Origin: AP-15 sp963762575
GTDB lineage: Bacteria; Pseudomonadota; Alphaproteobacteria; ATCC43930; CGMCC-115725
Assembly: GCA_963762575.1 (NCBI GenBank)
Contig: CAVXLL010000001.1
Span: 868,001-932,000 of the forward strand
Reading direction: 5' to 3'
DNA: 64,000 nt
The position numbers and the translations under genes were made by a program. Shown here in pieces: positions 26,829-35,455 of this stretch (position 1 is the first letter of the stretch; every line of letters begins with the position of its first letter). The notes below the pieces were generated by a model. It had not been told where the DNA came from. It was given only the letters and a program-made list of their open reading frames with translations, and searched no databases.

Positions 26829-27362
26829 ATGCCGCCGCCGTTGATGACCCCGGAAGAGCTGTTTGCGCGTTTCGATGAGCTCGGGATCGCGCATCGGACA
26901 TACTCGCATCCTCCAGTCTTCACCGTCGCGGAGGCAGTGGCGCTGCGCGGCAGCCTTCCGGGAGCGCACTGCAAGAGTCTCTTCCTCAAGGACAAGAAGG
27001 GCGGGTTCTGGCTCGCGGTGATGCTCGAAGAACGCCGGATCGACCTCAAAAAGCTCGCGGCGCGGCTGACGGCGCCACGGTTTTCCTTTGGCGGCGCCGC
27101 CGATCTCCATCGGCTTTTGGGCGTGCGGCCGGGTAGCGTTACCCCTTTCGCTCTCCTCAACGACGTCCGGCATCTCGTCACTCCCGTACTCGACGCGGCG
27201 ATGCTGGAATACGACCCGCTGAATTATCACCCTCTTGTAAACGATCGGACGACGGCGATCTCGCCCGCCGATCTGCTACGCTTGATCGCCGCCTCGGGGC
27301 ACGTGCCCCGGATCGTCGATCTGGCCGACCTTGAGCACGCGCCGGATATCCCGGAGAGCTGA
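26829..27362 (+). CDS. Prolyl-tRNA editing protein (YbaK/ProX type)
   Basis: 177 residues from ATG 26829; ATG 26844 (MTPEELFARFDEL) is an equally good start. The YbaK/EbsC fold is recognisable: FTVAEAVALRGSLPGAHCKS with the SLFLKDKKG strand, then LLGVRPGSVTPFALLND. Free-standing ProX proteins hydrolyse mischarged alanyl-tRNA(Pro) in the cytoplasm. Placed directly after the tRNA gene, on the opposite strand, and 81 bp before the CnoX-like gene. Confidence 0.85.
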   Translation: MPPPLMTPEELFARFDELGIAHRTYSHPPVFTVAEAVALRGSLPGAHCKSLFLKDKKGGFWLAVMLEERRIDLKKLAARLTAPRFSFGGAADLHRLLGVRPGSVTPFALLNDVRHLVTPVLDAAMLEYDPLNYHPLVNDRTTAISPADLLRLIAASGHVPRIVDLADLEHAPDIPES

Positions 27363-27443
27363 GCTGGCCGGGGCGCATGCCGCCGGCGCTTGTCTTACGT
27401 CGATCCTGCCGCCATGTTGTCGATAAAACCGGAGAGAAGATTG

Positions 27444-28352
27444 ATGCCGAGCGAAGCTTTGATCGGCGGCGCGGCTGCCGCCCCTGTAAAGGACGTCACT
27501 ACCGCAAGTTTCATGGCCGAAGTCGTCGACGGCTCGTTCGACGCGCCGGTCGTCGTCGATTTCTGGGCGCCTTGGTGCGGTCCCTGCAAGCAGCTCGGGC
27601 CCGTCCTCGAAAAGACCGTCCGCGCCACCAACGGCGCCGTTCGAATGGTCAAGCTCAACATCGACGAAAACCCCGAAATAGCGCAGCAGATGCGCATCCA
27701 ATCGATCCCGGCGGTTTACGCCTTCAAGGACGGGCGGCCGGTCGACGGCTTTGTCGGCGCTTTGCCCGAGAGCCAGGTGAAGCAGTTCGTCCAGCGACTG
27801 GGCGGCGGAAAGGGTGGTCCTTCGCCGGTCGAGGAGGCGCTGGCCATGGCCAAGGAGGCGACGCAGGCGGGCGATCACGCCAGCGCCGGGGCGCTCTACT
27901 CGCAGATCCTGCAGCGCGAACCTAACAATATCGCGGCCCTAGCCGGCTTGGCTCGAGCGATGATCGCACGCGGCGAGCTCGCCAAAGCGAAACAGCATCT
28001 CGATCGCGTTCCGAAGGAGAGCACCGGCAACGCCGAGATCACCGCCGCGCGCGCCGCACTCGACCTCGCCGAGCAGGCGCAGAAGGCGATGGCTTCCGCC
28101 GGCAAGCTGCGCGCCCGGCTGACGCAGAACCCGGACGACCATGAGGCCCGCCTGGAGCTCGCCACGGCCTTGTTCGGGAATGGCGACCGGGAAACTGCAA
28201 TCGACGAGTTGTTGACCCTGTTCAAGCACGACCGCGAATGGAACGAGCAGGCCGCTCGCAAGCAGCTCCTCAAATTCTTCGAGGTGATGGGTCCGACCGA
28301 CCCGCTTACCTTGAGCGGCCGGCGCCGGCTTTCTTCTGTAATGTTTTCCTGA
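27444..28352 (+). CDS. CnoX/YbbN-type thioredoxin-TPR protein
   Basis: 302 residues from ATG 27444, chosen for GGAGAG upstream. A thioredoxin domain (about residues 20-125) keeps the redox site WAPWCGPCKQ and cis-Pro in SIPAVYAF. The rest is helical with TPR-like repeats (HASAGALYSQILQREPNN, and LELATALFGNGDRETAID). YbbN/CnoX acts as a redox-regulated holdase that hands clients to GroEL and DnaK. The CGPC pair is retained here, so thiol exchange is likely. It is followed closely by a LON-domain protein, a neighbour arrangement common in alphaproteobacteria. Confidence 0.92.
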   Translation: MPSEALIGGAAAAPVKDVTTASFMAEVVDGSFDAPVVVDFWAPWCGPCKQLGPVLEKTVRATNGAVRMVKLNIDENPEIAQQMRIQSIPAVYAFKDGRPVDGFVGALPESQVKQFVQRLGGGKGGPSPVEEALAMAKEATQAGDHASAGALYSQILQREPNNIAALAGLARAMIARGELAKAKQHLDRVPKESTGNAEITAARAALDLAEQAQKAMASAGKLRARLTQNPDDHEARLELATALFGNGDRETAIDELLTLFKHDREWNEQAARKQLLKFFEVMGPTDPLTLSGRRRLSSVMFS

Positions 28353-28364
28353 ACGGAGGATGTG

Positions 28365-29021
28365 ATGAGCGAGCGGCGCGGCGGAGCGGCGCTCCCCGCC
28401 ATTCTCCCGATCTTTCCGTTGACCGGCGTTCTGCTGCTCCCCCGCGGCCGGCTGCCTCTGAACATCTTCGAACCGCGCTATCTCGCGATGACGCGCGACG
28501 CGCTCGCCGGCGAACGCCTGATCGGCATGGTCCAGCCCACTGACCCGGGGGCCTCCGGTAGCAACCCGCCGGTTTATCCGACGGGCTGCGCCGGCCGCAT
28601 CACCTCGTTTTCCGAGACCGAGGACGGACGCTTCCTGATCACCCTGACGGGCACCTCTCGTTTCCGGATCCGCGAAGAGCTGCCGGTGCTCGAGGGCTAT
28701 CGCCGCGTCGTTCCGGACTGGCATGAGTTCGCCGGGGATGTCGAGGGCGAGGAGGTGCGCGACTTTGATCGCGAGCGGCTGATGCGCGGGCTCAGGGGGT
28801 ATTTTCAGCAGCACCAAATCTCGGCCGATTGGGATTCGATCACTTCGGTGGCAGGCGAGCGGCTCGTCACCTCGATTGCGATGATCTGCCCGTTCGACCC
28901 GAGCGAGAAGCAGGCACTTCTGGAGGCGCCGGATCTCGGCGAACGCGCGCGCCTGCTGACGGCGATCGTCGAGATGGCGGTAATGCAGCGCCCGAGCGAA
29001 GGGACCGGCGCCCGCCACTAA
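28365..29021 (+). CDS. LON substrate-binding domain protein
   Basis: 218 residues, start at ATG 28365 (a GTG lies directly before it) with GGAGG upstream. The protein is only the N-terminal LON domain: ILPIFPLTGVLLLPRGRLPLNIFEPRYLAM, then GCAGRITSFSETEDGRFLITLTG, and a helical C-terminal part. No AAA+ or protease domain is present. Such stand-alone domains are conserved in alphaproteobacteria; they probably bind unfolded protein or act as adaptors, but their role is not established. 12 bp after the CnoX-like gene. Confidence 0.9.
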   Translation: MSERRGGAALPAILPIFPLTGVLLLPRGRLPLNIFEPRYLAMTRDALAGERLIGMVQPTDPGASGSNPPVYPTGCAGRITSFSETEDGRFLITLTGTSRFRIREELPVLEGYRRVVPDWHEFAGDVEGEEVRDFDRERLMRGLRGYFQQHQISADWDSITSVAGERLVTSIAMICPFDPSEKQALLEAPDLGERARLLTAIVEMAVMQRPSEGTGARH

Positions 29022-29052
29022 GCAGGGTTTTGGCTGATACCGGAGGGACGGC

Positions 29053-29272
29053 ATGGAAGGAACACCGGAAATAGACCCGAAGCTGCTGGAGATTTTCTGT
29101 CTGCCCGCTGACCAAGGCGCCATTGCGGTACGATCGCGAAGCCCAGGAGTTGATCAGCGAGGAGGCAGGACTGGCCTACCCGATCCGCGACGGGATCCCG
29201 ATCATGCTCGTCGACGAGGCGCGCCCGTTGCGCGACGACGAGACCGCGACCAAGCGCCTGCCCTCGCCTTGA
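29053..29272 (+). CDS. Trm112 family protein, frameshifted
   Basis: The start MEGTPEIDPKLLEI is in one frame; after TTTTC at about 29094-29098 the family pattern VCPLTKAPLRYDREAQELIS, EEAGLAYPIRDGIPIMLVDEAR continues in the next frame to a TGA at 29270-29272. The span is 3n+1, so one extra base explains the break. About 72 residues when repaired, normal for this small zinc-ribbon-like family. Eukaryotic Trm112 activates methyltransferases; the bacterial role is less clear. It lies between the LON-domain and DUF971 genes. Confidence 0.85.
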
Positions 29273-29279
29273 GGGTCAA

Positions 29280-29651
29280 GTGAGCGCGGACGGGACGGCG
29301 CACTGGCCGCTGGAGCTGCGCTTGAAACGGGAGGAAAAGCGCCTCGAGGTCGCATTCGACGACGGCAGCCGTTTTTCGCTACCGGCCGAGTATCTGCGCG
29401 TCGAGAGCCCATCCGCAGAGGTGCAGGGGCACGGTCCGGGACAAAAGACGTTGGTCCACGGCCGTGCCCACGTCGGGATCATGGAACTGGAACCGGTCGG
29501 CAATTATGCCGTCCGGATTAAATTCGACGATCTGCACAACACCGGGATCTATTCCTGGAATTATCTTTACCAGCTCGGTTTCGAGCACGAAAAGCGCTGG
29601 CGCGAGTACCTCGGCGCCCTTTTGGCGAACGGGCTGAGCCGGGAGCCGTGA
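29280..29651 (+). CDS. DUF971 (gamma-butyrobetaine hydroxylase-like N-terminal domain) protein
   Basis: 123 residues from the GTG at 29280, 7 bp after Trm112. The domain is recognised by LRLKREEKRLEVAFDDGSRF, LPAEYLRVESPSAEVQGHG and the terminal HNTGIYSWNYLYQLG. In carnitine-pathway hydroxylases this zinc-binding domain precedes the oxygenase; alone, as here, it is linked by context to iron-sulphur cluster or quinone genes. The UbiH-type gene converges from the other side. Confidence 0.87.
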   Translation: MSADGTAHWPLELRLKREEKRLEVAFDDGSRFSLPAEYLRVESPSAEVQGHGPGQKTLVHGRAHVGIMELEPVGNYAVRIKFDDLHNTGIYSWNYLYQLGFEHEKRWREYLGALLANGLSREP

Positions 29652-29663
29652 CGCCGGTTCACA

Positions 29664-30878
29664 CTACAGCGGTTCGCCTCGGACGAGGCGCGGCAGGTCC
29701 CCGGCGATCCCCATCGCGTCGCGCATCAGCATGCGCTTGAGCGGCGGGAAACGATTAACCGCGGCGAGCCCGATCTCGCGAGCGAGTTGGACCGGGGGAA
29801 GCGAATTCGAGAACAGTCTGTTGAGGCCGTCGGTGACCGCTACGAGCGCCAGCGCATCAAAGCGGCGCCATTGCTGGTAACTCAGCAGCACTGATTTATC
29901 GCCGATATCGAGACCCAGGCGCCGCCTATCGATTACCAGCTCGGCGAGGGCGGCGACGTCGCGTATGCCGAGATTGAGCCCCTGGCCGGCAATCGGGTGA
30001 ATCGTGTGCGCCGCCTCGCCGACGAGAGCCAGCCGAGTTGCAGTGTACCTTTCGGCCAGCAGCAGTGTGAGCGGGTAGGTCCAGCGCGGACCGATCGGCT
30101 CCACGGTACCGAGGAAATCGCCGAAGCGCGCCCCCAGCTCCGCCGCAAAAGCCACATCGGGAAGGGCGACCAGGCGTGGTGCGAGCTCCGCCCGTTCCGT
30201 CCAGACGATCGAGGATCGGTTGCCGGTCATCGGCAGAATGGCGAACGGGCCGGCGCGCATGAAATGCTCGACGGCGATGCCGTTGTGCGGGCGCCGGTGC
30301 TGCACTGTCGCGACGATGCCGGTCTGGGGATATCGCCATTCGATCGTCCGGATCCCCGCGGCGCACCGCAGCGGAGATTCTTGGCCGTCGGCGGCCGCGA
30401 CGAGCCGGGCTCGGATTTGTCGTCCGTCCGAGAGCGCCGCAGTTGCGCCGTACGCCGTGGTCGAGACCGAGCCCACGGCTAGCGGCGCCAGAAAAAGCAG
30501 ATTCGGGATCGATCTAACGCGATCGGCCAGCACGCGCCTGAGAATGCGGTTTTCGACGATGTAGCCGAGCGGGGCGGCGGTGCCGAGCTCACGATGGTCG
30601 TAATGCAGGAATAGCGGCGATTTATCGTCGGCGACCCGGATCTCGAGTATCGGCTCGGCGTCGGAAGCGATTTGCGGCCAAAGCCCGATCGCGTCGAGGA
30701 CTTTGTGCGAACCGTAGCCGATGGCCGAGCTGCGCCCGTCGAAATCATCGGCGAGCAACGCCGCGGGATCCTGCCTATCGACAATCGCGACCGTGAGCCC
30801 CGCGCCAGCGCACGCGACCCCGAGCAACAGCCCGGTAAGCCCGCCGCCAGCGATCAGGAGCTCGACATCGTCGCTCAC
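29664..30878 (-). CDS. UbiH/COQ6-type FAD monooxygenase
   Basis: 404 residues from the GTG at 30878, which follows the cupin stop by 2 bp. The dinucleotide motif LLIAGGGLTGLLLGVACAGAG, the DG-like segment VAAADGQESPLR and the family signature VGEAAHTIHPIAGQGLNLGIRD identify an aromatic-ring hydroxylase of ubiquinone synthesis at the inner membrane. Which ring position it hydroxylates cannot be told from sequence alone. The DUF971 and Trm112 neighbours are its usual company in alphaproteobacteria. Confidence 0.93.
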   Translation of the reverse strand: MSDDVELLIAGGGLTGLLLGVACAGAGLTVAIVDRQDPAALLADDFDGRSSAIGYGSHKVLDAIGLWPQIASDAEPILEIRVADDKSPLFLHYDHRELGTAAPLGYIVENRILRRVLADRVRSIPNLLFLAPLAVGSVSTTAYGATAALSDGRQIRARLVAAADGQESPLRCAAGIRTIEWRYPQTGIVATVQHRRPHNGIAVEHFMRAGPFAILPMTGNRSSIVWTERAELAPRLVALPDVAFAAELGARFGDFLGTVEPIGPRWTYPLTLLLAERYTATRLALVGEAAHTIHPIAGQGLNLGIRDVAALAELVIDRRRLGLDIGDKSVLLSYQQWRRFDALALVAVTDGLNRLFSNSLPPVQLAREIGLAAVNRFPPLKRMLMRDAMGIAGDLPRLVRGEPL

Positions 30879-30880
30879 CG

Positions 30881-31357
30881 CTAACCCTCGGCGCGCAGCA
30901 CCTTGCCACCGACGGTGGCCGGCTTTGCCGCGATCAGCACGAAGGCGATCACGCAAGGCTCGGTTCCGCGATTGACCCAATTATGGATCGTGCCGCGCTG
31001 TACCAGCACATCGCCGGCCTCGAGGTGGACGGTCGTATCGTCGAGCTCCATGTCCACCTCGCCCGACATCACGACGGCGTAATCGATCGAATTGGTACGG
31101 TGGTTGCGCGGGCTGACCCCGGGCGCCAGCTCGAGAATGCGAAAAACGGTGCCGTTGTCTAGTGTCGTACCGGTCTTGCGTAGGCCGGCGTCTTCCTCCC
31201 CGGCGTTGTCGACCGGGAAATCCTCGGTCGTCCACATAACGCATGCGGTGGCGCCCGGGCGAGATGAGGCAAGGTTTTTCGCGACTTCGTCAATCTTGAC
31301 AATGGCGCGCCCAGACGTGTCGTGGCCGGTAACCACCCGGCGGATCTGTAGAGCCAT
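30881..31357 (-). CDS. Cupin-domain protein
   Basis: 158 residues from ATG 31357, with GAGGAGG 9 nt upstream. One cupin barrel: the motif-1 region PRNHRTNSIDYAVVMSGEVD with H and E but Asn and Ser in other ligand positions, then AGDVLVQRGTIHNWVNRG with a His. Metal binding may therefore be altered. Similar proteins are annotated only as cupins. It shares a short divergent region with the reductase gene at 31436 and overlaps in transcription with ubiH-like downstream. Confidence 0.8.
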   Translation of the reverse strand: MALQIRRVVTGHDTSGRAIVKIDEVAKNLASSRPGATACVMWTTEDFPVDNAGEEDAGLRKTGTTLDNGTVFRILELAPGVSPRNHRTNSIDYAVVMSGEVDMELDDTTVHLEAGDVLVQRGTIHNWVNRGTEPCVIAFVLIAAKPATVGGKVLRAEG

Positions 31358-31435
31358 CAAGAGCCTCCTCGGCTGAGTTCGTTAAGGTCGGCACGATCTT
31401 TCCTCAAGACCGCCAAAATCTGCAACAATCCGGGT

Positions 31436-32374
31436 ATGCAGCTGCGCGTCCGTTCGATCACCTATCTCGCCGAAGCCGTCAACGGCTATGAGCTGGTCGA
31501 CCCGCGCGGCCGCGACCTGCCGCGGTTTGCGCCAGGTGCGCATGTCGAGCTGCGGGCCGGCGGCTTCTTGCGGCAGTATTCGTTGTGGAACGACCCTGCC
31601 GAGCGGCGGCGCTATTGCATTGCAGTCTTGCGCGAAAGCACGAGCCGCGGCGGCTCGCGGCATCTGCACGAGCATGTCCGGGCCGGCGACATCGTCGAGG
31701 TATCGGTCCCGCGCAACAACTTCCCACTCGACCGGGCAGGCGAACGGCATGTCCTGATCGCGGGTGGCATCGGGATCGCACCGATCATGTCGATGGTAAC
31801 GGATTTGCGACGCCGACGCGCCGAATTCATCCTCCATTACTGCGCACGCTCGGCCGAGCGAACCGCGTTCCGCCGCGAGCTGGCGCCGCTCGCCGCGGAG
31901 GGGCGCCTACGCTTCCATCATGATGGCGGCGATCCGGCGCAGGGTCTCGACATCCAGGCAGTCTTGGGCGAAGCGCGTCCGGGAACTCATCTCTATTTGT
32001 GCGGGCCCGCGCCGCTGATCGCGGCGGCGACGGAGGCGGCGCGCGACTGGCCAGGCGGCACCGTGCATTGCGAATATTTCACCGGTGGGCCGGAGCCACA
32101 GGCCGCCGAGGACCGCCCGTTTCGCGTCCAACTCGCAAAGACCGGCGGCGAGTACGAAATCGGTGCCGGCGAGACGATTGCCGAGGTGCTCCAGCGTCAC
32201 GGCATCGCCGTGAGAACCTCCTGCGAGCTCGGCTATTGCGGCGCCTGCCTGACACCCTATCTCGCCGGCGAGCCCGACCATCGCGACCAGGTGCTCGAAG
32301 AAAACGGGCGCCGGCGCTACGTCACGATCTGCTGCTCGCGGGCGAAGACCCCGATTCTCGTTTTGGATTTATAG
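31436..32374 (+). CDS. PDR/VanB-type ferredoxin-flavin reductase, complete
   Basis: 312 residues with all three domains. Flavin binding RQYSLWNDPAERRRYCIAV, NAD binding HVLIAGGIGIAPIMSM, CGPAPLI, and a C-terminal plant-type 2Fe-2S domain with cysteines in TSCELGYCGACLTPY and the fourth in TICCSRAK. It passes electrons from NADH to a terminal oxygenase such as vanillate demethylase or phthalate dioxygenase. No Rieske oxygenase gene is in the window. It is a close paralogue of the truncated reductase at 14569-15261 (both open with LRVRSITYLA). A cupin lies divergently and a methyltransferase converges. Confidence 0.93.
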   Translation: MQLRVRSITYLAEAVNGYELVDPRGRDLPRFAPGAHVELRAGGFLRQYSLWNDPAERRRYCIAVLRESTSRGGSRHLHEHVRAGDIVEVSVPRNNFPLDRAGERHVLIAGGIGIAPIMSMVTDLRRRRAEFILHYCARSAERTAFRRELAPLAAEGRLRFHHDGGDPAQGLDIQAVLGEARPGTHLYLCGPAPLIAAATEAARDWPGGTVHCEYFTGGPEPQAAEDRPFRVQLAKTGGEYEIGAGETIAEVLQRHGIAVRTSCELGYCGACLTPYLAGEPDHRDQVLEENGRRRYVTICCSRAKTPILVLDL

Positions 32375-32381
32375 GAGCGAG

Positions 32382-33191
32382 TCAGCGTTCGAGCACAGCG
32401 TTGAACAGCCGGACCCTGTCCTCCTGGTAATTCCGCACCGAGTTTCGTGCGATCGCCGCCCAATCGGGTCCGACCAGCAAATGGATCCCGAGTGGCGGTG
32501 GCGGCCCTTCGACCGCTTGGGTCCAGGATCGGGAGGATGTGCTCGTCGTGTCCTGCCAGGTGACGACGCGAAACCCGGCGGCCTCGAGCTTGGCGCGCGT
32601 CGCTTCTGCGCTCAGCAGAAAGCTGATGCTCGCCTCTGCCGCCCAGGGCACCGGGTAATGTGGCTCGCCGCCCGGGCCGGCAACCACTTCCTGCAGCGCG
32701 AGCCGGCCTCCGGGTTTGAGGACGCGGTGCATCTCGGAATAGAGCCGATCGCGATCGGCGATGTTCATCGAGGCGTTCTGCGACCACACGACGTCGAAGC
32801 TCATATCCTCGAAAGGCAGATCGAGCGCATTCCCCTGGCGATAGCCGACCTTATCGGTCAGTCCGGTGAGCCGGGTCAGGATCTCGGCGACGCGGCAGAA
32901 CTCAGCAGTCAGTTCGACGCCGGTGACCTGGCAGCCGTAGAGGCTGGCGAGAAACCGCGACGGCCCGCCAATTCCGGAACCGATATCGAGCACCCGCTCG
33001 CCCCCGGTGAAACCGAGGAGATCGGCCAGTCTGATTGTAGCCTGTCGTTGCCCGCCATGAAACTCGTCGACCGGCGCGAGATCGTCCGGCGTCAGATGGT
33101 CGATGTCCTTCCCCGCCCGCTTCAGGGCCGCAAGGATGACGTTCCCAAGATCCTGGCGGGTGTAATGAGTTTCGACGGGATTGTCGGACAA
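32382..33191 (-). CDS. SAM-dependent methyltransferase (sarcosine/dimethylglycine MT-like)
   Basis: 269 residues from a TTG at 33191, supported by GGAGGAG 7 nt upstream. Motifs: VDEFHGGQRQATIRLADLLG, motif I VLDIGSGIGGPSRFLA, DVVWSQNASMNI and VLKPGGRLALQEV. The HGGQ segment before motif I is seen in glycine, sarcosine and dimethylglycine N-methyltransferases, so a small amine or amino acid is a plausible acceptor. It ends 8 bp from the reductase on the opposite strand. Confidence 0.87.
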   Translation of the reverse strand: MSDNPVETHYTRQDLGNVILAALKRAGKDIDHLTPDDLAPVDEFHGGQRQATIRLADLLGFTGGERVLDIGSGIGGPSRFLASLYGCQVTGVELTAEFCRVAEILTRLTGLTDKVGYRQGNALDLPFEDMSFDVVWSQNASMNIADRDRLYSEMHRVLKPGGRLALQEVVAGPGGEPHYPVPWAAEASISFLLSAEATRAKLEAAGFRVVTWQDTTSTSSRSWTQAVEGPPPPLGIHLLVGPDWAAIARNSVRNYQEDRVRLFNAVLER

Positions 33192-33225
33192 TTCTTGCTC
33201 CTCCTCGGCACCGGATTTCCCGTCC

Positions 33226-33456
33226 TTAGCCTATTTGATCCGACGGCCGAGGCAACCGGCGTCGCTCGCGCGCCGGGTTTGCTTCTCGCGAACGAGCCAT
33301 GCTAGCGGCAAGCATCCCTTCGAGACGACTCACCCGATCTCGAAGATCGGCAACTTCCTGGCTCATCCGCGCCATATCGATTGAGCTGTTGCGCACGCGC
33401 TCGTCGAGAAGGATGACCTGACGCAACGCCCTTATCGCGTCGCCGTACAGGCTCAC
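33226..33456 (-). CDS. Small coiled-coil protein, second gene of an RHH pair
   Basis: 76 residues from the GTG at 33456, whose GTGA overlaps the stop of the RHH gene. Residues 1-55 (MSLYGDAIRALRQVILLDER through VADLRDRVSRLEGML) form a heptad-like helix; the tail is basic and proline-containing. Short proteins of this kind are frequent in alphaproteobacteria without known function. Translational coupling to a putative DNA-binding protein suggests they act together. Confidence 0.6.
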   Translation of the reverse strand: MSLYGDAIRALRQVILLDERVRNSSIDMARMSQEVADLRDRVSRLEGMLAASMARSREANPARERRRLPRPSDQIG

Positions 33457-33755
33457 GCCGCCGCGGGCTCCCTCCTGCGAGGTGCCGCAGGACCGCCGCT
33501 CGATGAGTTGGCTAACGTCTCAGCTACTTTGCGGTGACATTCGTCGGCAATCCGCAACGTCTCCGGATGGAGCTCATTGAATGCGTCAACGAGAGCCCGA
33601 AGCTCCGCTGCCTCTTCCTCGGTACCCAGCGCGAACGCTTGAACGGCGCGTCGAACCACTTCCCCGGCAGACACGCCTAGCGCACGCGCCTTGGCGTCGA
33701 GTGCAGCCCGCTCCTCCGGAGACATCAGAACCATCAATCGAGCAGATGCCGCCAT
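33453..33755 (-). CDS. Ribbon-helix-helix-like small protein
   Basis: About 100 residues from ATG 33755; in-frame ATGs at 33770, 33776 and 33782 are alternatives, and no ribosome binding site decides. The N-terminus SARLMVLMSPEERAALDAKA followed by RALGVSAGEVVRRAVQAFAL matches the beta-helix-helix pattern of Arc/MetJ-type DNA-binding proteins. The C-terminal half is acidic then helical (LHPETLRIADECHRKVAETL). A TATATT box at 33783-33792 could be its promoter. Not a proven antitoxin: the partner downstream has no toxin motif. Confidence 0.6.
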   Translation of the reverse strand: MAASARLMVLMSPEERAALDAKARALGVSAGEVVRRAVQAFALGTEEEAAELRALVDAFNELHPETLRIADECHRKVAETLANSSSGGPAAPRRREPAAA

Positions 33756-33917
33756 ATCTGACCTATACATCTTCATCTGCATGAATATACTATCTTGTGG
33801 CTTGGCGCGCAAGCAGGTTCGGCTGCTGGACTGCTTCGCGCCCAAGGCCGCGCCGTTGTTATCGGGAGGTCGTATGCACCCGGCTCGTCATGGCAGGTTG
33901 ATGAGGAAGGTCGGATC

Positions 33918-35411
33918 ATGCGCCTGCTGATCGCGATGATGAAGCACGAGACCAACACCTTCTCGCCGGTGCCGACGCCGCTGGCGCGGTTCGGCAACGG
34001 CCCGGGGCCGCTTTATGGCGAAGCGGCGATCCGCGCCTTTCGCGGCACCGGGACGGGTCTTGGCGCCTATCTCGACCTCGCTGAGCGGGAACGGGCCGAA
34101 ATCGTATTGCCGATCGCTGCCGGAGCGCCGCCGAGCCGTCCGGTCGAGGACGCCGCATACGCGCACATCACCGACACGATCTGCGCGGCGGTGGCGAGCG
34201 GCGGCTTCGACGGGATCATGCTCGACCTGCACGGCGCAATGGTCACCGAGAGCCTCGAGGATGGCGAGGGCCAGTTCCTGAAGCGGCTGCGCGCGATTGA
34301 CCCGCGGACGCCAATCGCCGTCTCTCTCGATATGCACGCCAATCTCTATGACGAGATCATCGCCAATGCGACGGTCGTGACCGGCTATCGCACTTATCCC
34401 CATATCGATGCCTACGAGACCGCCAGGCTTGCCGGCGAGATCTTGCTGCGCACGATCCGCGGCGATGTGACGCCGGTTATGGCGTGGGGCAATGTGCCGA
34501 TGCTGCCGCATGTCATGCGACAGGGCACCGACGACCACCCGAACAAGGAATTGCAGCACCGCTGCGCCGCAATGACCGCCGATGGCGCATTGGCCGCGAG
34601 CCTCTTCACCGGGTTCCCACACGCCGACATCGCGAATGCCGGGTTGAGCGCAGTGGTAGTGACCGACGGCGACCGCAAGCTCGCCGAAGACCTCCGCGAC
34701 GAGCTATTGGACCGGGCCTGGGTCGAGCGCGAGGCTTTTGTCTACAAGATCGAACCCCTGCAGCAATCCGTCGCCCTCGCCAAGGCAATGCCGCTGAGCG
34801 AGCCCGGCGACGGGCCGATCGTGTTGCTCGACCATTACGACAACTGCGCCTCTGGGGGCACGATGGACACGACCGTCGTACTGGCGGAGATCCTGCGGCA
34901 GGGCCTCGAGGGTGTCGCCGCCTTCGCGATCTATGACCCGGAAGCGGTGCAGCAGGCGATCGATGCCGGTATCGGCGCCCAAGTCAGCCTGTCGATCGGC
35001 GGCAAGATCAGGATGCCGGCGATCCCCGTCGAGAGCCCACCTTTAATCGTAACCGGCACGGTCAAGACAATCTCGAACGGGCGCTACCGCAACCGCGGCC
35101 CGATGGCCCGCGGCATGCAGATGGATATGGGCGCCTCGGTGGTGCTCGACACAGGGCCGGTCGAAATCGTCCTGATCTCGCGCCATGTCGAGCCCTCCGA
35201 CCTCAATTGCCTGGTGAGCCTCGGCATCGACCCGATGGAAAAGCGCTACGTGATGCTGAAGAGCCGCATCCATTGGCGCGCCGGCCTCGGCCGCATGGCA
35301 AAAGCTGTCGTCGACTGCGCCGGTGTCGGCGTCTGCACCTCCGACTACGGCCAGCTGCAGTTCAAGAAAGTCCGGCGGCCGATCTACCCACTGGACCTAC
35401 CCAATCGATAG
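33918..35411 (+). CDS. M81 family metallopeptidase-like (MlrC) protein
   Basis: 497 residues from ATG 33918, with GAGGAAGG 7 nt upstream. Family motifs: MKHETNTFSPVPTPL at the N-terminus (metal-binding His-Glu), GIMLDLHGAMVTESLEDGEG (Asp and His), and VSLDMHANL. The C-terminal domain carries LLDHYDNCASGGTMDTT. MlrC takes part in microcystin breakdown, but most members occur in gene clusters for amino acid or amide catabolism and their substrates are unknown. The aminotransferase on the same strand 420 bp downstream may be related in function. Confidence 0.9.
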   Translation: MRLLIAMMKHETNTFSPVPTPLARFGNGPGPLYGEAAIRAFRGTGTGLGAYLDLAERERAEIVLPIAAGAPPSRPVEDAAYAHITDTICAAVASGGFDGIMLDLHGAMVTESLEDGEGQFLKRLRAIDPRTPIAVSLDMHANLYDEIIANATVVTGYRTYPHIDAYETARLAGEILLRTIRGDVTPVMAWGNVPMLPHVMRQGTDDHPNKELQHRCAAMTADGALAASLFTGFPHADIANAGLSAVVVTDGDRKLAEDLRDELLDRAWVEREAFVYKIEPLQQSVALAKAMPLSEPGDGPIVLLDHYDNCASGGTMDTTVVLAEILRQGLEGVAAFAIYDPEAVQQAIDAGIGAQVSLSIGGKIRMPAIPVESPPLIVTGTVKTISNGRYRNRGPMARGMQMDMGASVVLDTGPVEIVLISRHVEPSDLNCLVSLGIDPMEKRYVMLKSRIHWRAGLGRMAKAVVDCAGVGVCTSDYGQLQFKKVRRPIYPLDLPNR

Positions 35412-35455
35412 CTTCGACGTTTAGGTACCAGTCCCGAAAGCTTCCTCGACGATCA

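Noticed and set aside
33453..33456. Classical toxin-antitoxin pair
   Set aside because: The RHH-like gene could be an antitoxin, but the coupled partner is a coiled coil without RelE, PIN, HipA or other toxin features.
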